From contig DASUSI010000097.1 of the NCBI GenBank assembly GCA_036375165.1, positions 1-14,497 on the forward strand: DNA of 14,497 bases, in the 5' to 3' direction. Below are positions 1-6,085 of the stretch, piece by piece. The first letter of the stretch is position 1. The number at the start of each line of letters is the position of its first letter. Under the pieces are notes generated by a model that ran no database searches, was not told the DNA's origin, and saw nothing but the letters and a program-made list of their open reading frames with translations. This DNA is from WHSM01 sp036375165 (GTDB lineage: Bacteria; Actinomycetota; Actinomycetes; Mycobacteriales; Micromonosporaceae). A program made the position numbers and the translations under genes.

Positions 1-1
1 T

Positions 2-106
2 GCCCAAGGCGTCTGGCAGAGACTGCGCTGGTCGGCATGGCGACGCCGCCACCAACACCGCGCCCGAGCCAGCCACTACAAACGACAGACCGCCCGCGAA
101 CTATAA
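2..106 (+). pseudogene. C-terminal fragment of a transposase (edge of window)
   Basis: The open frame that enters from the left edge ends at a TAA at 104-106 and encodes 34 residues. The visible part contains WSAWRRRHQHRARASHYKR, a Trp/Arg/His-rich tail. I know this style of ending from actinobacterial IS701/IS4-like DDE transposases, where a W-S-x-W-R-R-x-H-Q motif closes the protein. The catalytic part lies outside the window, so I cannot say whether the gene is complete. It runs in the same direction as the thymidine kinase that starts 66 bases later. I see no clear terminal inverted repeat after the stop, although an AT-richer stretch with two GATC motifs follows at 108-118. The family assignment is tentative. 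Confidence 0.45.
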
Positions 107-171
107 AGATCACGATCTACGGCTGGAGTACTAGGCTGCCGTGTCGTGACCCGGGCACGTAACCGCTGCCG

Positions 172-888
172 ATGCCGACACCGCCACGGGTGTCTCGGAT
201 GAACACGTCCCGAGACGTCCTGGCCGTGCCGGAGGCTGCGGAGCGCCACACTCGCCACAACGGTGCCCGGTTGAAATTTTTCTACGGACCGATGGACTGC
301 GGGAAGTCCACACTGGCGTTGCAGATGGACCACAACCACGCCCGGCAACGACGCAGGGGCCTGCTGGTCACCAAGCACGACCGTTCCGGCCAACCACAGA
401 TCACCACCAGGATCGGGCTGGGACGGGAGGCCATCGAACTCGACGACGGCACGGACCTGCGGGACCTGGTCCGCGCGTTGTGGGCGGCGGGTGAACGGGT
501 GGATTACCTGATCTGCGACGAAGTGCAGTTCTACCAGCCGGCGCAGGTTGAGCAGATGGCGGACCTGGTCGACGGCGCGGACATCGACGTGTACGCGTTC
601 GGGCTGGCCACCGACTTCCGTTCCCGCCTGTTCCCGGCGGTGAAGCGGCTGTTCGAGTTGGCTGACGAGGTGTTCCGGTTGCAGGTCGAGGTGCTGTGCT
701 GGTGTGGCCGGGAAGGTCATCTCAACGCCCGGGTCGAGGACGGGCGGGTGGTTCGGGAAGGCGCCCGTGTGGTGATCGGTGACACAGCGGCGGCGCAGGT
801 GCGCTACCAGGTGCTCTGTCGGCGGCACTACCGGGCCGGGGATCTGGGTCCGGCCGCGCCAGCCGTCGGCCAGTTGGAGCTTTCCTGA
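172..888 (+). CDS. tdk: Thymidine kinase (type II)
   Basis: Phosphorylates thymidine (and deoxyuridine) to the monophosphate with ATP in the cytosolic pyrimidine salvage pathway. Counting from the ATG at 172 (238 aa), residues 36-47 read FFYGPMDCGKST, the family P-loop. Residues 116-120 DEVQF hold the catalytic Glu117. The C-terminal lasso/zinc part shows a Cys-Trp-Cys-Gly motif near residue 175 and a late Cys-Arg-Arg-His, the actinobacterial version of the zinc ligands. Length is close to the usual 200-220 aa, so the ATG at 199 (residue 10) is an equally good start; neither has a clear Shine-Dalgarno sequence. The gene is monocistronic and converges on the coiled-coil gene, whose stop codon is 25 bases away. 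No key residue is missing. Confidence 0.92.
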   Translation: MPTPPRVSRMNTSRDVLAVPEAAERHTRHNGARLKFFYGPMDCGKSTLALQMDHNHARQRRRGLLVTKHDRSGQPQITTRIGLGREAIELDDGTDLRDLVRALWAAGERVDYLICDEVQFYQPAQVEQMADLVDGADIDVYAFGLATDFRSRLFPAVKRLFELADEVFRLQVEVLCWCGREGHLNARVEDGRVVREGARVVIGDTAAAQVRYQVLCRRHYRAGDLGPAAPAVGQLELS

Positions 889-913
889 ATCGGCGGGCAG
901 TCGACCGAGCGGC

Positions 914-1951
914 TCACCCTGTGGGGTCGCCCCCGTCATCGCCGTCAGAAGCTGTCTCGTGGTCACGCAGGGCCGCGACGAGTTGCTCGTAGCGCCGCTC
1001 GGCGGTCTCCAAACCGGCCTTGACCGACGTCAACTCGCCGGCCAGCCGGTGCGCTGTGGCGCGTTCGGCAGCGAGTTCGGCGTTCAGCCGTTCGACCGTG
1101 GTCTTCTCCCGATCGCGTTCCCCTCGCAGTCGTGCCGCATCGGACGCCGCCTGTTCCCGGATCCGTGCCAGCTCGGTGGCGTGCTCGGCGTGAATCCTCG
1201 CGAGGTCCTCGTGGGCGGCTTTCAGGTCCACCCGGGCGGCGTCTGCCTGACGGCTGGCTTCCGCGCGCGCCGCCGCGAGCTGTCCGGCGAGTTCCTGGTT
1301 GGCCGCTGACAGTTTCTCGGCGCGTTCGAACTCGGCCTGTCGCAGCCGGGTCGCCTCAGCCGCCGCCGCTGCCTGCTGGGTGGCACTGGCCTCAGCCGCG
1401 GCGCGTTCGCCCTCTTTTGCGGTCACCTGTTCCCATGCCTTGCGGACCTGGTTGTCGCGTTCCTGCTTGGCCTGCTGGGCAGCCCGTTCGGCTTCGTGCC
1501 GGGCGGCGGCTGCTTCGCCGGCCCGTTGGGCCGCTGAGGTCTGTTCCCGCAACGCGTGGTCCCGTTCGATCTCGGCGCCGCGGGTGCGTTCCCAGGCCTC
1601 GCGGGCGTCCCGTTCCGCCTGTTCGATACGGCTCAGGGCGGACTGCTCGACCTCGCGCAGTGCCGTGAGGTGACCGTCAAGATTTTCCCGCAGTGCCGCG
1701 ATCGCGTGTGTCACCTGCTCGCCGGCCTGCTGGTAGCTGGTCAGCGGCAGGTCCAGGCCGACGGTCTTGGTGGCCGCACGTTGCGCTTTCGCCCGGGCCT
1801 GGCAGCTACGTGGCGGCTCCGGCCAGATCCGGGAGCAGTACTTGGGTGGCCGGCTGGCGCTGCGCTGGTAACCGAACTCCTCGCCGCAGTACGCACACCG
1901 GCGGTGGGCCACCGGCGGCGGTGCGGTCGGCTCCGTGGGTGTCTCGCTCAC
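914..1951 (-). CDS. Zinc-finger plus long coiled-coil protein, function unknown
   Basis: I do not recognise a named family. From the GTG at 1951 the protein is 345 aa. I chose this start because GGAG sits 6 bases upstream; the in-frame ATG at 1963 has no ribosome binding site and the frame further upstream looks non-coding. Residues 19-50 hold four cysteines (C19, C22, C39, C50) in a C-x2-C...YCS...C pattern resembling the small zinc ribbons of many actinobacterial DNA-associated proteins. From about residue 75 to 335 the sequence is almost pure Ala/Glu/Arg/Gln heptads, a predicted long coiled coil with no membrane segment. Such an arrangement suggests a scaffold or KfrA-like nucleic-acid-binding protein, but this is inference. 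It lies 110 bases downstream of kynU on the same strand, without a visible terminator between, so cotranscription is possible. Confidence 0.7.
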   Translation of the reverse strand: MSETPTEPTAPPPVAHRRCAYCGEEFGYQRSASRPPKYCSRIWPEPPRSCQARAKAQRAATKTVGLDLPLTSYQQAGEQVTHAIAALRENLDGHLTALREVEQSALSRIEQAERDAREAWERTRGAEIERDHALREQTSAAQRAGEAAAARHEAERAAQQAKQERDNQVRKAWEQVTAKEGERAAAEASATQQAAAAAEATRLRQAEFERAEKLSAANQELAGQLAAARAEASRQADAARVDLKAAHEDLARIHAEHATELARIREQAASDAARLRGERDREKTTVERLNAELAAERATAHRLAGELTSVKAGLETAERRYEQLVAALRDHETASDGDDGGDPTG

Positions 1952-2061
1952 GCATGGCTCCATCGTCAATGGAATACGAACACCTGTTGCTGGTAGGGCG
2001 ACAACGATAGGGGCAGGTGAGCGAGATCCGCGTGCGACACGTTTCGTTGACAGCCCCCTCG

Positions 2062-3330
2062 TCAGGTGATGGGTGTGCGTCGGATCGGGTAGGACAGGTG
2101 GGCGTTTGCGCTCAGGATGTCCCGGAGCCTGGCGATCCCTTCGTGGACCTCGGTGAAGCCGGTGTAGAGGGGCGAACAGCCGATGCGGAGCCGGTCGGGG
2201 TTGCGGTAGTCGACGATGACGTGTCGGTCGGTGAGGGCCTGGCACAGTTGCCACGCCCGCGGGTGGTGCAGCGTGATGTGACAGCCCCGCTGATTCGGAT
2301 CGCGAGGCGAGGCCAGACGTACCCCGTACTGGCCGAGCCAGGCATCCGCCAGATCAATCGCGTACGAGGTCAGCGCCTGTCCTTTGGTGTAGATCCGTTC
2401 GACACCGGCCTCATCGATGATGCGGGCGCCGTGCAGCGCCGCGAGGCAACCCAACACATCGGGTGTGCCGGAGGTGAACCGTTCGATCGCGGGAAAGGGG
2501 TTGTAGTCCCTTCCCATCTCGAATCGGTTCTGCTGGCCCCACCAGCCCCAGACCGGCTGCCGGAGTTGGGCTTGCACGGCACGGCGGATATACATGAACG
2601 CCGGGCCCCCGGGTGCGCCGTTGAGGTACTTGTACGTGCACCCGACCGCAAGGTCGGCACCGACGGCACCCAGGTGCACCGGGACGGCCCCGACCGAGTG
2701 GGACACGTCCCACAGCACGAATGCGCCGGAGTCCTGGGCGATACGGGTGATCGCGGCCATGTCCGTCACCCACCCGGAACCGTATGCGACATGGGACAGG
2801 TAGACCAGGGCGGTGTCGCGGCCGACCGCTTGAAGGATCTGGGAGGGCGTCACACCACCGCACGGGTCGGTACGGATCACCTTGAGCTCATGACTGGCGG
2901 GGTGGGCGGCGAGCAGGCCTTCCAGGACGTACAGGTTGGACGGGAAATTGTCGTCGGTGGTGACGATGACCCGCCGGGTGGGCCGAGCGTCCAGCGCGGC
3001 CCAGGCGAGCTTGAACGCGTTGACTGTGGTGGAATCACCCATGATCACCTCACCGGGCTCTGCCCCGATCAGGGAGGCGATCACGTCTCCTGCCGTGCGG
3101 GGCAGGCCGGCCCAGTCATGCCAGGCCTGCACGCCACCCGGCCAGTCCAGTTGCACGGCGGTCGCCAGTGCCTCCTGAGTGGCCAGGGATGGCCGGCCCA
3201 GGGAATTGCCACACAGGTAGATGCCACCGGTCGCGGCGGAGAACTTGTCGCGGAAGGTACGCAGTGGGTCTTCAGCGTCCCGACACCGCGCATCCTCGAT
3301 CGTCCACTCGGCGTTGGTGAGCACGGTCAT
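2062..3330 (-). CDS. kynU: Kynureninase
   Basis: PLP-dependent hydrolase that cleaves L-kynurenine (or 3-hydroxykynurenine) to anthranilate (or 3-hydroxyanthranilate) and alanine, in tryptophan catabolism or NAD/secondary-metabolite supply. From the ATG at 3330 it has 422 aa, the normal length, and the start is fixed by GGAGG five bases upstream. Visible family features are YLCGNSLG at 38-45, DSTTVN at 99-104 (phosphate cup), FPSNLYVL at 129-136, Asp208 and His211 in WDVSH, and the Schiff-base lysine Lys234 in CTYKYLNGAPGG. No frameshift or missing residue was seen. No tryptophan dioxygenase or kynurenine formamidase is present in the window, so the substrate must come from elsewhere. It is divergent from a double-HTH regulator; the operator-like dyads between them make local control likely. 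Confidence 0.95.
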   Translation of the reverse strand: MTVLTNAEWTIEDARCRDAEDPLRTFRDKFSAATGGIYLCGNSLGRPSLATQEALATAVQLDWPGGVQAWHDWAGLPRTAGDVIASLIGAEPGEVIMGDSTTVNAFKLAWAALDARPTRRVIVTTDDNFPSNLYVLEGLLAAHPASHELKVIRTDPCGGVTPSQILQAVGRDTALVYLSHVAYGSGWVTDMAAITRIAQDSGAFVLWDVSHSVGAVPVHLGAVGADLAVGCTYKYLNGAPGGPAFMYIRRAVQAQLRQPVWGWWGQQNRFEMGRDYNPFPAIERFTSGTPDVLGCLAALHGARIIDEAGVERIYTKGQALTSYAIDLADAWLGQYGVRLASPRDPNQRGCHITLHHPRAWQLCQALTDRHVIVDYRNPDRLRIGCSPLYTGFTEVHEGIARLRDILSANAHLSYPIRRTPIT

Positions 3331-3332
3331 CG

Positions 3333-3608
3333 TCACCTCCAGGTCTGGCGTGGGCTGACTCGGGTGTGATGTGCCTGTGTTCGGGCCCTCTGGGGTACGA
3401 GGTGCCACGCCGCAGCGGCGGTGGCGGCGCGTGCGGGGGATCTGGTAATGGTGACCGGGTGTCCGGGTCGGATCCGGCCGCCGTGTGCTGCAGCCCGGTC
3501 GCGCGGGTCGCGGCGACGGGATCGGTCGTCCAGGCGAGGTGTCTCGCCTGGACGGCGCTGTCGTGGGGCACATCTATGAGGGATTTCAACGATGTAGCCC
3601 CGTAACAT
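3333..3608 (-). CDS. Possible leader/small ORF translationally coupled to kynU
   Basis: An AGGAGG (3614-3619 on the minus strand) lies 5 bases before an ATG at 3608 (a second ATG is directly adjacent at 3611). The frame runs 91 codons to a TGA at 3335-3333. That TGA sits inside the kynU ribosome binding site (GGAGGTGACGATG) and ends two bases before the kynU ATG, a typical coupling geometry. The first residues are MLRGYIVEIPHR; the second codon is the rare leucine codon TTA. After about residue 12 the composition becomes Arg/Pro/Ala/His-rich with mediocre third-position GC, unlike a genuine actinobacterial gene. It may therefore be a leader whose translation matters more than its product, or a chance frame behind a real SD. 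No homologous family is recognised. Confidence 0.3.
   Translation of the reverse strand: MLRGYIVEIPHRCAPRQRRPGETPRLDDRSRRRDPRDRAAAHGGRIRPGHPVTITRSPARAATAAAAWHLVPQRARTQAHHTRVSPRQTWR
3525..3556. repeat. Strong hairpin in the kynU 5' region
   Basis: CGTCCAGGCGAG at 3527-3538 is followed by a 4-base loop (GTGT) and its perfect reverse complement at 3543-3554, with one further G-U pair and one G-C pair outside. On a kynU transcript starting near the upstream dyads this would form a stable stem-loop about 200 bases before the kynU start and inside the small ORF. No T-tract follows on either strand, so it does not look like a simple intrinsic terminator. An attenuator or mRNA-stability role is inferred, not shown. 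Confidence 0.55.
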
Positions 3609-3637
3609 CATGACCTCCTGTCATGAGCTTGTCTCAT
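3608..3637. promoter_or_regulatory. Overlapping operator-like dyads between kynU and the XRE regulator
   Basis: TCATGAC at 3608-3614 and GTCATGA at 3620-3626 form a perfect 7-bp inverted repeat with a 5-base spacer. A second dyad, ATGAG (3623-3627) and CTCAT (3633-3637), also has a 5-base spacer and shares the middle half-site. The spacer of the first dyad is the Shine-Dalgarno sequence of the small ORF upstream of kynU. The position, between divergent kynU and a double-HTH protein, is what is expected of an autoregulated operator. Binding by the neighbouring regulator is inference. Confidence 0.45.
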
Positions 3638-3684
3638 TCTGTTATGGGCTTGATGTCGGAGCAAGAGCAGATTGTCACAGCTGG

Positions 3685-4311
3685 ATGACATCACGTGGGC
3701 ATGTTGACGCGGCGTGGCGGCTTGACCCCGGTACGGTGATCGCCGTGGTCCGGTCAGGGGTTCCGATCGACGGCGCGCAGTTGCGCAGGCTGCGGGAACG
3801 GCGGGGGTGGACGCAGGCGGAGTTGGCAAGGCGTGCCCGTATCCGGGCGCAGGCGATTTCCGCCTATGAAACCGGGCGGCACGGCGCACTCGCTTCCGCC
3901 CTGGTCCGGGCGGCCGCCGCGCTGGGGGTCGATGTCGGACAGTTGTTACCGCCACGGACACCACGATCGCTGCGAGTCCTGCGCCACGAGGCTGGCCTGA
4001 CTCAACAGCAGTTGGTCGACAAGTTGAACGCTTCGGGCCGGCGGGTCACGAGGTCAGCGTATGCGCAGTGGGAGCAAGGCGTGTGCCAGTGCCACCCGCA
4101 CTGGTTCGGGCCGCTTGCCGAAGCGCTTGGAGTCACATCGGAACTCGTGGCGGCGGCGTGCCGACAGACCCCTGCTCGCACGGCATACGTCTACACCGTC
4201 CCCGAGCCTCTCGCAAGGCGACTGGAGATCATCAAACGGGACGGTGAGGGCCTGGACGACACGATGGCCCGGGTGGTGGCTCTCGGGTTGGACCTGATCC
4301 AAGCGCTCTGA
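3685..4311 (+). CDS. XRE-family regulator with two helix-turn-helix domains
   Basis: A predicted DNA-binding regulator. Two Cro/CI-type HTH domains lie in tandem. The first reads LRRLRERRGWTQAELARRAR and continues through AISAYETGR. The second reads LRVLRHEAGLTQQQLVDKLN and continues through SAYAQWEQG; its recognition helix is separated by a short SGRRV insertion. The last 40 residues (PEPLARRLEIIKRDGEGLDD...) resemble a ribbon-helix-helix-like or dimerisation tail, but I cannot assign it. The start is uncertain: ATG 3685, GTG 3736 and GTG 3745 all precede the first HTH and none has a good ribosome binding site. An ATG at 3610 would fall within the dyads and is unlikely. One TTA codon is present (QLLPP). 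It is divergent from kynU and probably controls it. Confidence 0.85.
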   Translation: MTSRGHVDAAWRLDPGTVIAVVRSGVPIDGAQLRRLRERRGWTQAELARRARIRAQAISAYETGRHGALASALVRAAAALGVDVGQLLPPRTPRSLRVLRHEAGLTQQQLVDKLNASGRRVTRSAYAQWEQGVCQCHPHWFGPLAEALGVTSELVAAACRQTPARTAYVYTVPEPLARRLEIIKRDGEGLDDTMARVVALGLDLIQAL

Positions 4312-4429
4312 GTCGCCTGGTCGTCGCCGGAGGGCACCGAGTCCGCCCAGATTGGTCACCGGGCAAATCCGCACCGGAATCGGTCACGCTCGGCGTAGCC
4401 ATCCAGCGACCGGTCGGCGACCCTGGGGA

Positions 4430-4442
4430 ACATTCAGAATGT
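4430..4442. promoter_or_regulatory. Small palindrome upstream of the M23-like gene
   Basis: ACATTC and GAATGT flank a single A, a perfect 13-base palindrome ending 22 bases before the start codon of the M23-like gene, just ahead of its ribosome binding site. The left flank plus half-site (CCTGGGGAACATTC, 4422-4435) recurs with one change at 5781-5794 (CCTGGGGAACGTTC). It could be an operator; no factor is identified. Confidence 0.3.
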
Positions 4443-4464
4443 GGCAGGACCTGGGGAGGTCACA

Positions 4465-5190
4465 ATGAGGGTTGCACAGCGTCACCTGTCGTGGCGCCGG
4501 GTTCGCGGGTTGCTGGCCACCGCGTTCACCACGATGCTCGTCGGCGTGCTCACCGCCGGGCCGGCCACCCCGGCCGTCGCCCACGCCGGCAGCGATTTTG
4601 TCTACCTGTACAACCCGATCGACGACGGCGGCAGCCACAACACGGTCTCGGCGTGGTGGCCATGGGGCTACGAGGTCTCGCCGCCCGGCCACCACATCGT
4701 CTACTCCAACTGGGGGTGGCAGAACGACTGGTCCATGGACATCTTTGCCAGGGCCTCCTGGAAGCCGGTTGTCACCCCGTTCGGCTACCAGACCACCGCA
4801 GGTCACGGCGTCAGTTCCACAGTTGTCGGGATCCGGCCAGCCTGCGCCTCCGGGAACCTGGACGACGGCGGCTATCGCATCACGATCGAGGCTCGCGACA
4901 CCGTCACCGGGGAGGTACTCGCCCGTGCGGACCTGGGACACATCATCGCGCCGCAGGTCTCGGTGGGCCAGCAGATCGGTGGCTGGACCACGATCGGCTA
5001 CTCCCACCGATTCCGGTACAGCGGTTGCTACCAGGTGAGCAACGACAGCGGGATCCACGTTCACTTCGAGGTCGTCAACTACCACCGGTACGCCTGCTGG
5101 TACGGGTACTCCTACAACGCGGGGCTGACCCCGCTGACCGCCATCGGTGCGGCGGCCACCCATTACGGGACGCAACGCGCCAGTTGCTGA
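4465..5190 (+). CDS. Secreted M23-like (LytM-fold) protein
   Basis: Predicted exported cell-wall-type protein of 241 aa. The start is set by GGAGG five bases before the ATG. Residues 1-40 form a Sec signal peptide: basic N-terminus, hydrophobic core LLATAFTTMLVGVL, cleavage near AVA-HAG. The remainder shows M23 endopeptidase landmarks: LGHI at 157-160, VSVGQQIGG at 165-173 and HVHFEV at 198-203, which supplies the H-x-H zinc/catalytic pair. The first zinc motif, normally H-x3-D, reads D88-W-S-M-D92, so the usual histidine is replaced by aspartate and activity is uncertain. Four cysteines (127, 188, 211, 241) could form disulfides outside the cell. The last 21 codons and 57 bases beyond the stop are duplicated at 10533-10654, suggesting the 3' end served as an integration site. 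It could be a degenerate, binding-only LytM protein. Confidence 0.75.
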   Translation: MRVAQRHLSWRRVRGLLATAFTTMLVGVLTAGPATPAVAHAGSDFVYLYNPIDDGGSHNTVSAWWPWGYEVSPPGHHIVYSNWGWQNDWSMDIFARASWKPVVTPFGYQTTAGHGVSSTVVGIRPACASGNLDDGGYRITIEARDTVTGEVLARADLGHIIAPQVSVGQQIGGWTTIGYSHRFRYSGCYQVSNDSGIHVHFEVVNYHRYACWYGYSYNAGLTPLTAIGAAATHYGTQRASC

Positions 5191-5247
5191 GGGCTCGATC
5201 GCGTGAACGGCGATGGCCCGCGCGTAAACCGGGCTTGGATCGGTTAC
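5125..5247 (+). repeat. Left copy of a ~122-bp direct repeat (attL-like)
   Basis: This stretch matches 10533-10654 with one substitution near 5197 and a small substitution/indel around 5227-5231. It covers the last 21 codons of the M23-like gene and its downstream flank. It ends exactly at GGTTAC (5242-5247), which together with GTAAACC (5224-5230) makes an imperfect dyad around GGGCTTGGATC. Duplication of a gene's 3' end on either side of a foreign segment is the classical outcome of tyrosine-recombinase integration; that reading is inference. Confidence 0.9.
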
Positions 5248-5405
5248 GCGGCGTGCCGGTAGGAAGCGTGTCACCAGCCGCAAACGGGGGTGATCTTGAT
5301 GCTGCTCACCGGGTTGCGCTGGCGGGGAGCTGGTGACGAACTCGGCCGGCGGCGCGTAGCCGGGGCGTTGCCAACGACTGTGCGATGCGGGATCAAGAAG
5401 TTGAT

Positions 5406-5738
5406 CTATGTGGCTGGCTGGGCGAGGTGGCGGTAGATGGTGGGCCGTGTGACCGGCGGGCAGAAGCCGAAGCTCACCCCGCGCCAGGCCCGCATCGCCC
5501 AGGACATGTACGAGGAGACCGGGCCCGACGGCCGCCAGATGCACACGGTCGCGCAGATTGCCGCCGAGTTCGGTGTGCGGCCCCGGGCCCGCGCGGCGGC
5601 CAGCCCGTCGAGGGTGCGTTCGGACATGAGGGCGTGTTCGAACTCGGCGATGGCGCCGAGGATCTGGAAGAACATTCGCCCGACGGCGGTGGAGGTGTCG
5701 ATGCCCTGGTCGAGCACGACCAGGTCGACGCTGCGCTC
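5406..5738 (-). pseudogene. Serine resolvase remnant, N-truncated, with an internal inversion
   Basis: On the minus strand, ERSVDLVVLDQGIDTSTAV continues into GRMFFQILGAIAEFEHALMS and LDGLAAARARGR, clearly the second half of a Tn3-type resolvase/invertase. Homology begins near 5738; the first ~75 residues, including the catalytic serine, are missing. After ARARGR the minus-strand reading becomes nonsense until RPTIYRHL just before the TAG at 5408-5406. The missing C-terminal piece (TGGQKPKLTP... to TVAQIAAEFGV) is instead encoded on the plus strand at about 5448-5577. Flipping that block restores an in-frame HTH ending in TVAQIAAEFGVRPTIYRHL. A short dyad (GATCAA/TTGATC, 5391-5406) abuts the stop. 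The gene cannot be active as a recombinase in this state. Confidence 0.88.
5442..5583. other. Inverted ~130-bp block inside the resolvase gene
   Basis: The block 5448-5577 is bounded by GGGCCG (5442-5447) and its reverse complement CGGCCC (5578-5583). Reversing the block between these hexamers joins GCCCGG-GGCCG to TGTGACC on one side and GTG-CGGCCC to ACCATC on the other. The result is a continuous frame through ARARGRVTGGQKPKLTP and FGVRPTIYRHL with no stop and no lost base. The clean restoration shows that a precise inversion happened. Confidence 0.85.
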
Positions 5739-6042
5739 CTGCGGGGGAAGGTGTGGACACGAGTTGTGTTACACGATCGACCTGGGGAACGTTCGTCCGG
5801 TGCCGGTGTAACACGAACGATCGTTCACGGACAGAGACGGTTGAGCTTTGCCGCAACACCGCACCTCGGATAACGAAGTACGTCAGGGAGCCAGGACGCA
5901 CCTACCCGTACGGCCGCCATCCAGACCTGCTCTCATGCCGACGAGCGGTAGGGACAGTTGAATGACGGCGGTTACCTTCGCGGAGTCGCCCTCTGCGGAT
6001 GACCGGGGGAAGCGGGGAAGATGTCGACGGCGCCGGAAAACT
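5739..6042. other. Gene-free stretch between the resolvase remnant and the ISL3 element
   Basis: No convincing gene is seen. The left part holds the short-repeat array described at 5766-5826. The rest, up to the insertion sequence, contains a plus-strand frame with no recognisable motif, poor codon bias and no ribosome binding site, and I see no RNA structure. It is probably leftover flank from earlier rearrangements. Confidence 0.5.
5766..5826. repeat. Cluster of palindromes and repeats (res- or operator-like)
   Basis: GTGTTACACGATCGA (5766-5780) and GTGTAACACGAACGA (5806-5820) are direct repeats 40 bases apart with 13 of 15 matches; their first nine bases are also inverted repeats of one another. 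Between and beside them lie two perfect palindromes, GAACGTTC (5787-5794) and GAACGATCGTTC (5815-5826). The cluster begins 28 bases beyond the truncated end of the resolvase. It could be a resolvase recombination site, a repressor operator, or part of a lost element's end; which one cannot be decided from sequence alone. Confidence 0.6.
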
Positions 6043-6066
6043 GGCTCTGGCACAGGTTTCGTGATC
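6043..6066 (+). repeat. Left terminal inverted repeat of the ISL3 element
   Basis: GGCTCTGGCACAG followed by GTTTCGTGATC; the reverse complement of 7675-7698 matches at 23 of 24 positions (G versus A at position 13). The transposase start codon lies 19 bases inside. Confidence 0.92.
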
Positions 6067-6085
6067 GGGTAGCGTTGGTCGGTTT

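Noticed and set aside
1964..2061. Possible tRNA-like T-arm (GTTCGTATTCC on the minus strand) between kynU and the coiled-coil gene
   Set aside because: The flanking bases do not pair into a T-stem and no other tRNA arms could be found.
2017..3369. Plus-strand frame of 450 codons opposite kynU
   Set aside because: Exact antisense of kynureninase, whose motifs and ribosome binding site are clear; no independent coding evidence.
3366..3605. Plus-strand small frame opposite the kynU leader
   Set aside because: No ribosome binding site; part of its sequence arises from the palindromic hairpin read on the other strand.
5437..5811. Plus-strand frame with resolvase-like residues treated as a separate gene
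   Set aside because: Only the inverted block (about 5448-5577) is resolvase-like; the rest of the frame is antisense to the resolvase remnant, so it is one scrambled gene and not two.
4384..5901. Long minus-strand open frame (505 codons) across the M23-like gene and resolvase remnant
   Set aside because: It is the antisense shadow of a well-supported gene, has no motif or ribosome binding site, and merges unrelated regions. High GC produces such frames.
5753..5965. 70-codon plus-strand frame between the resolvase remnant and the insertion sequence
   Set aside because: No ribosome binding site, no family resemblance and poor third-position GC; it overlaps the palindrome cluster.
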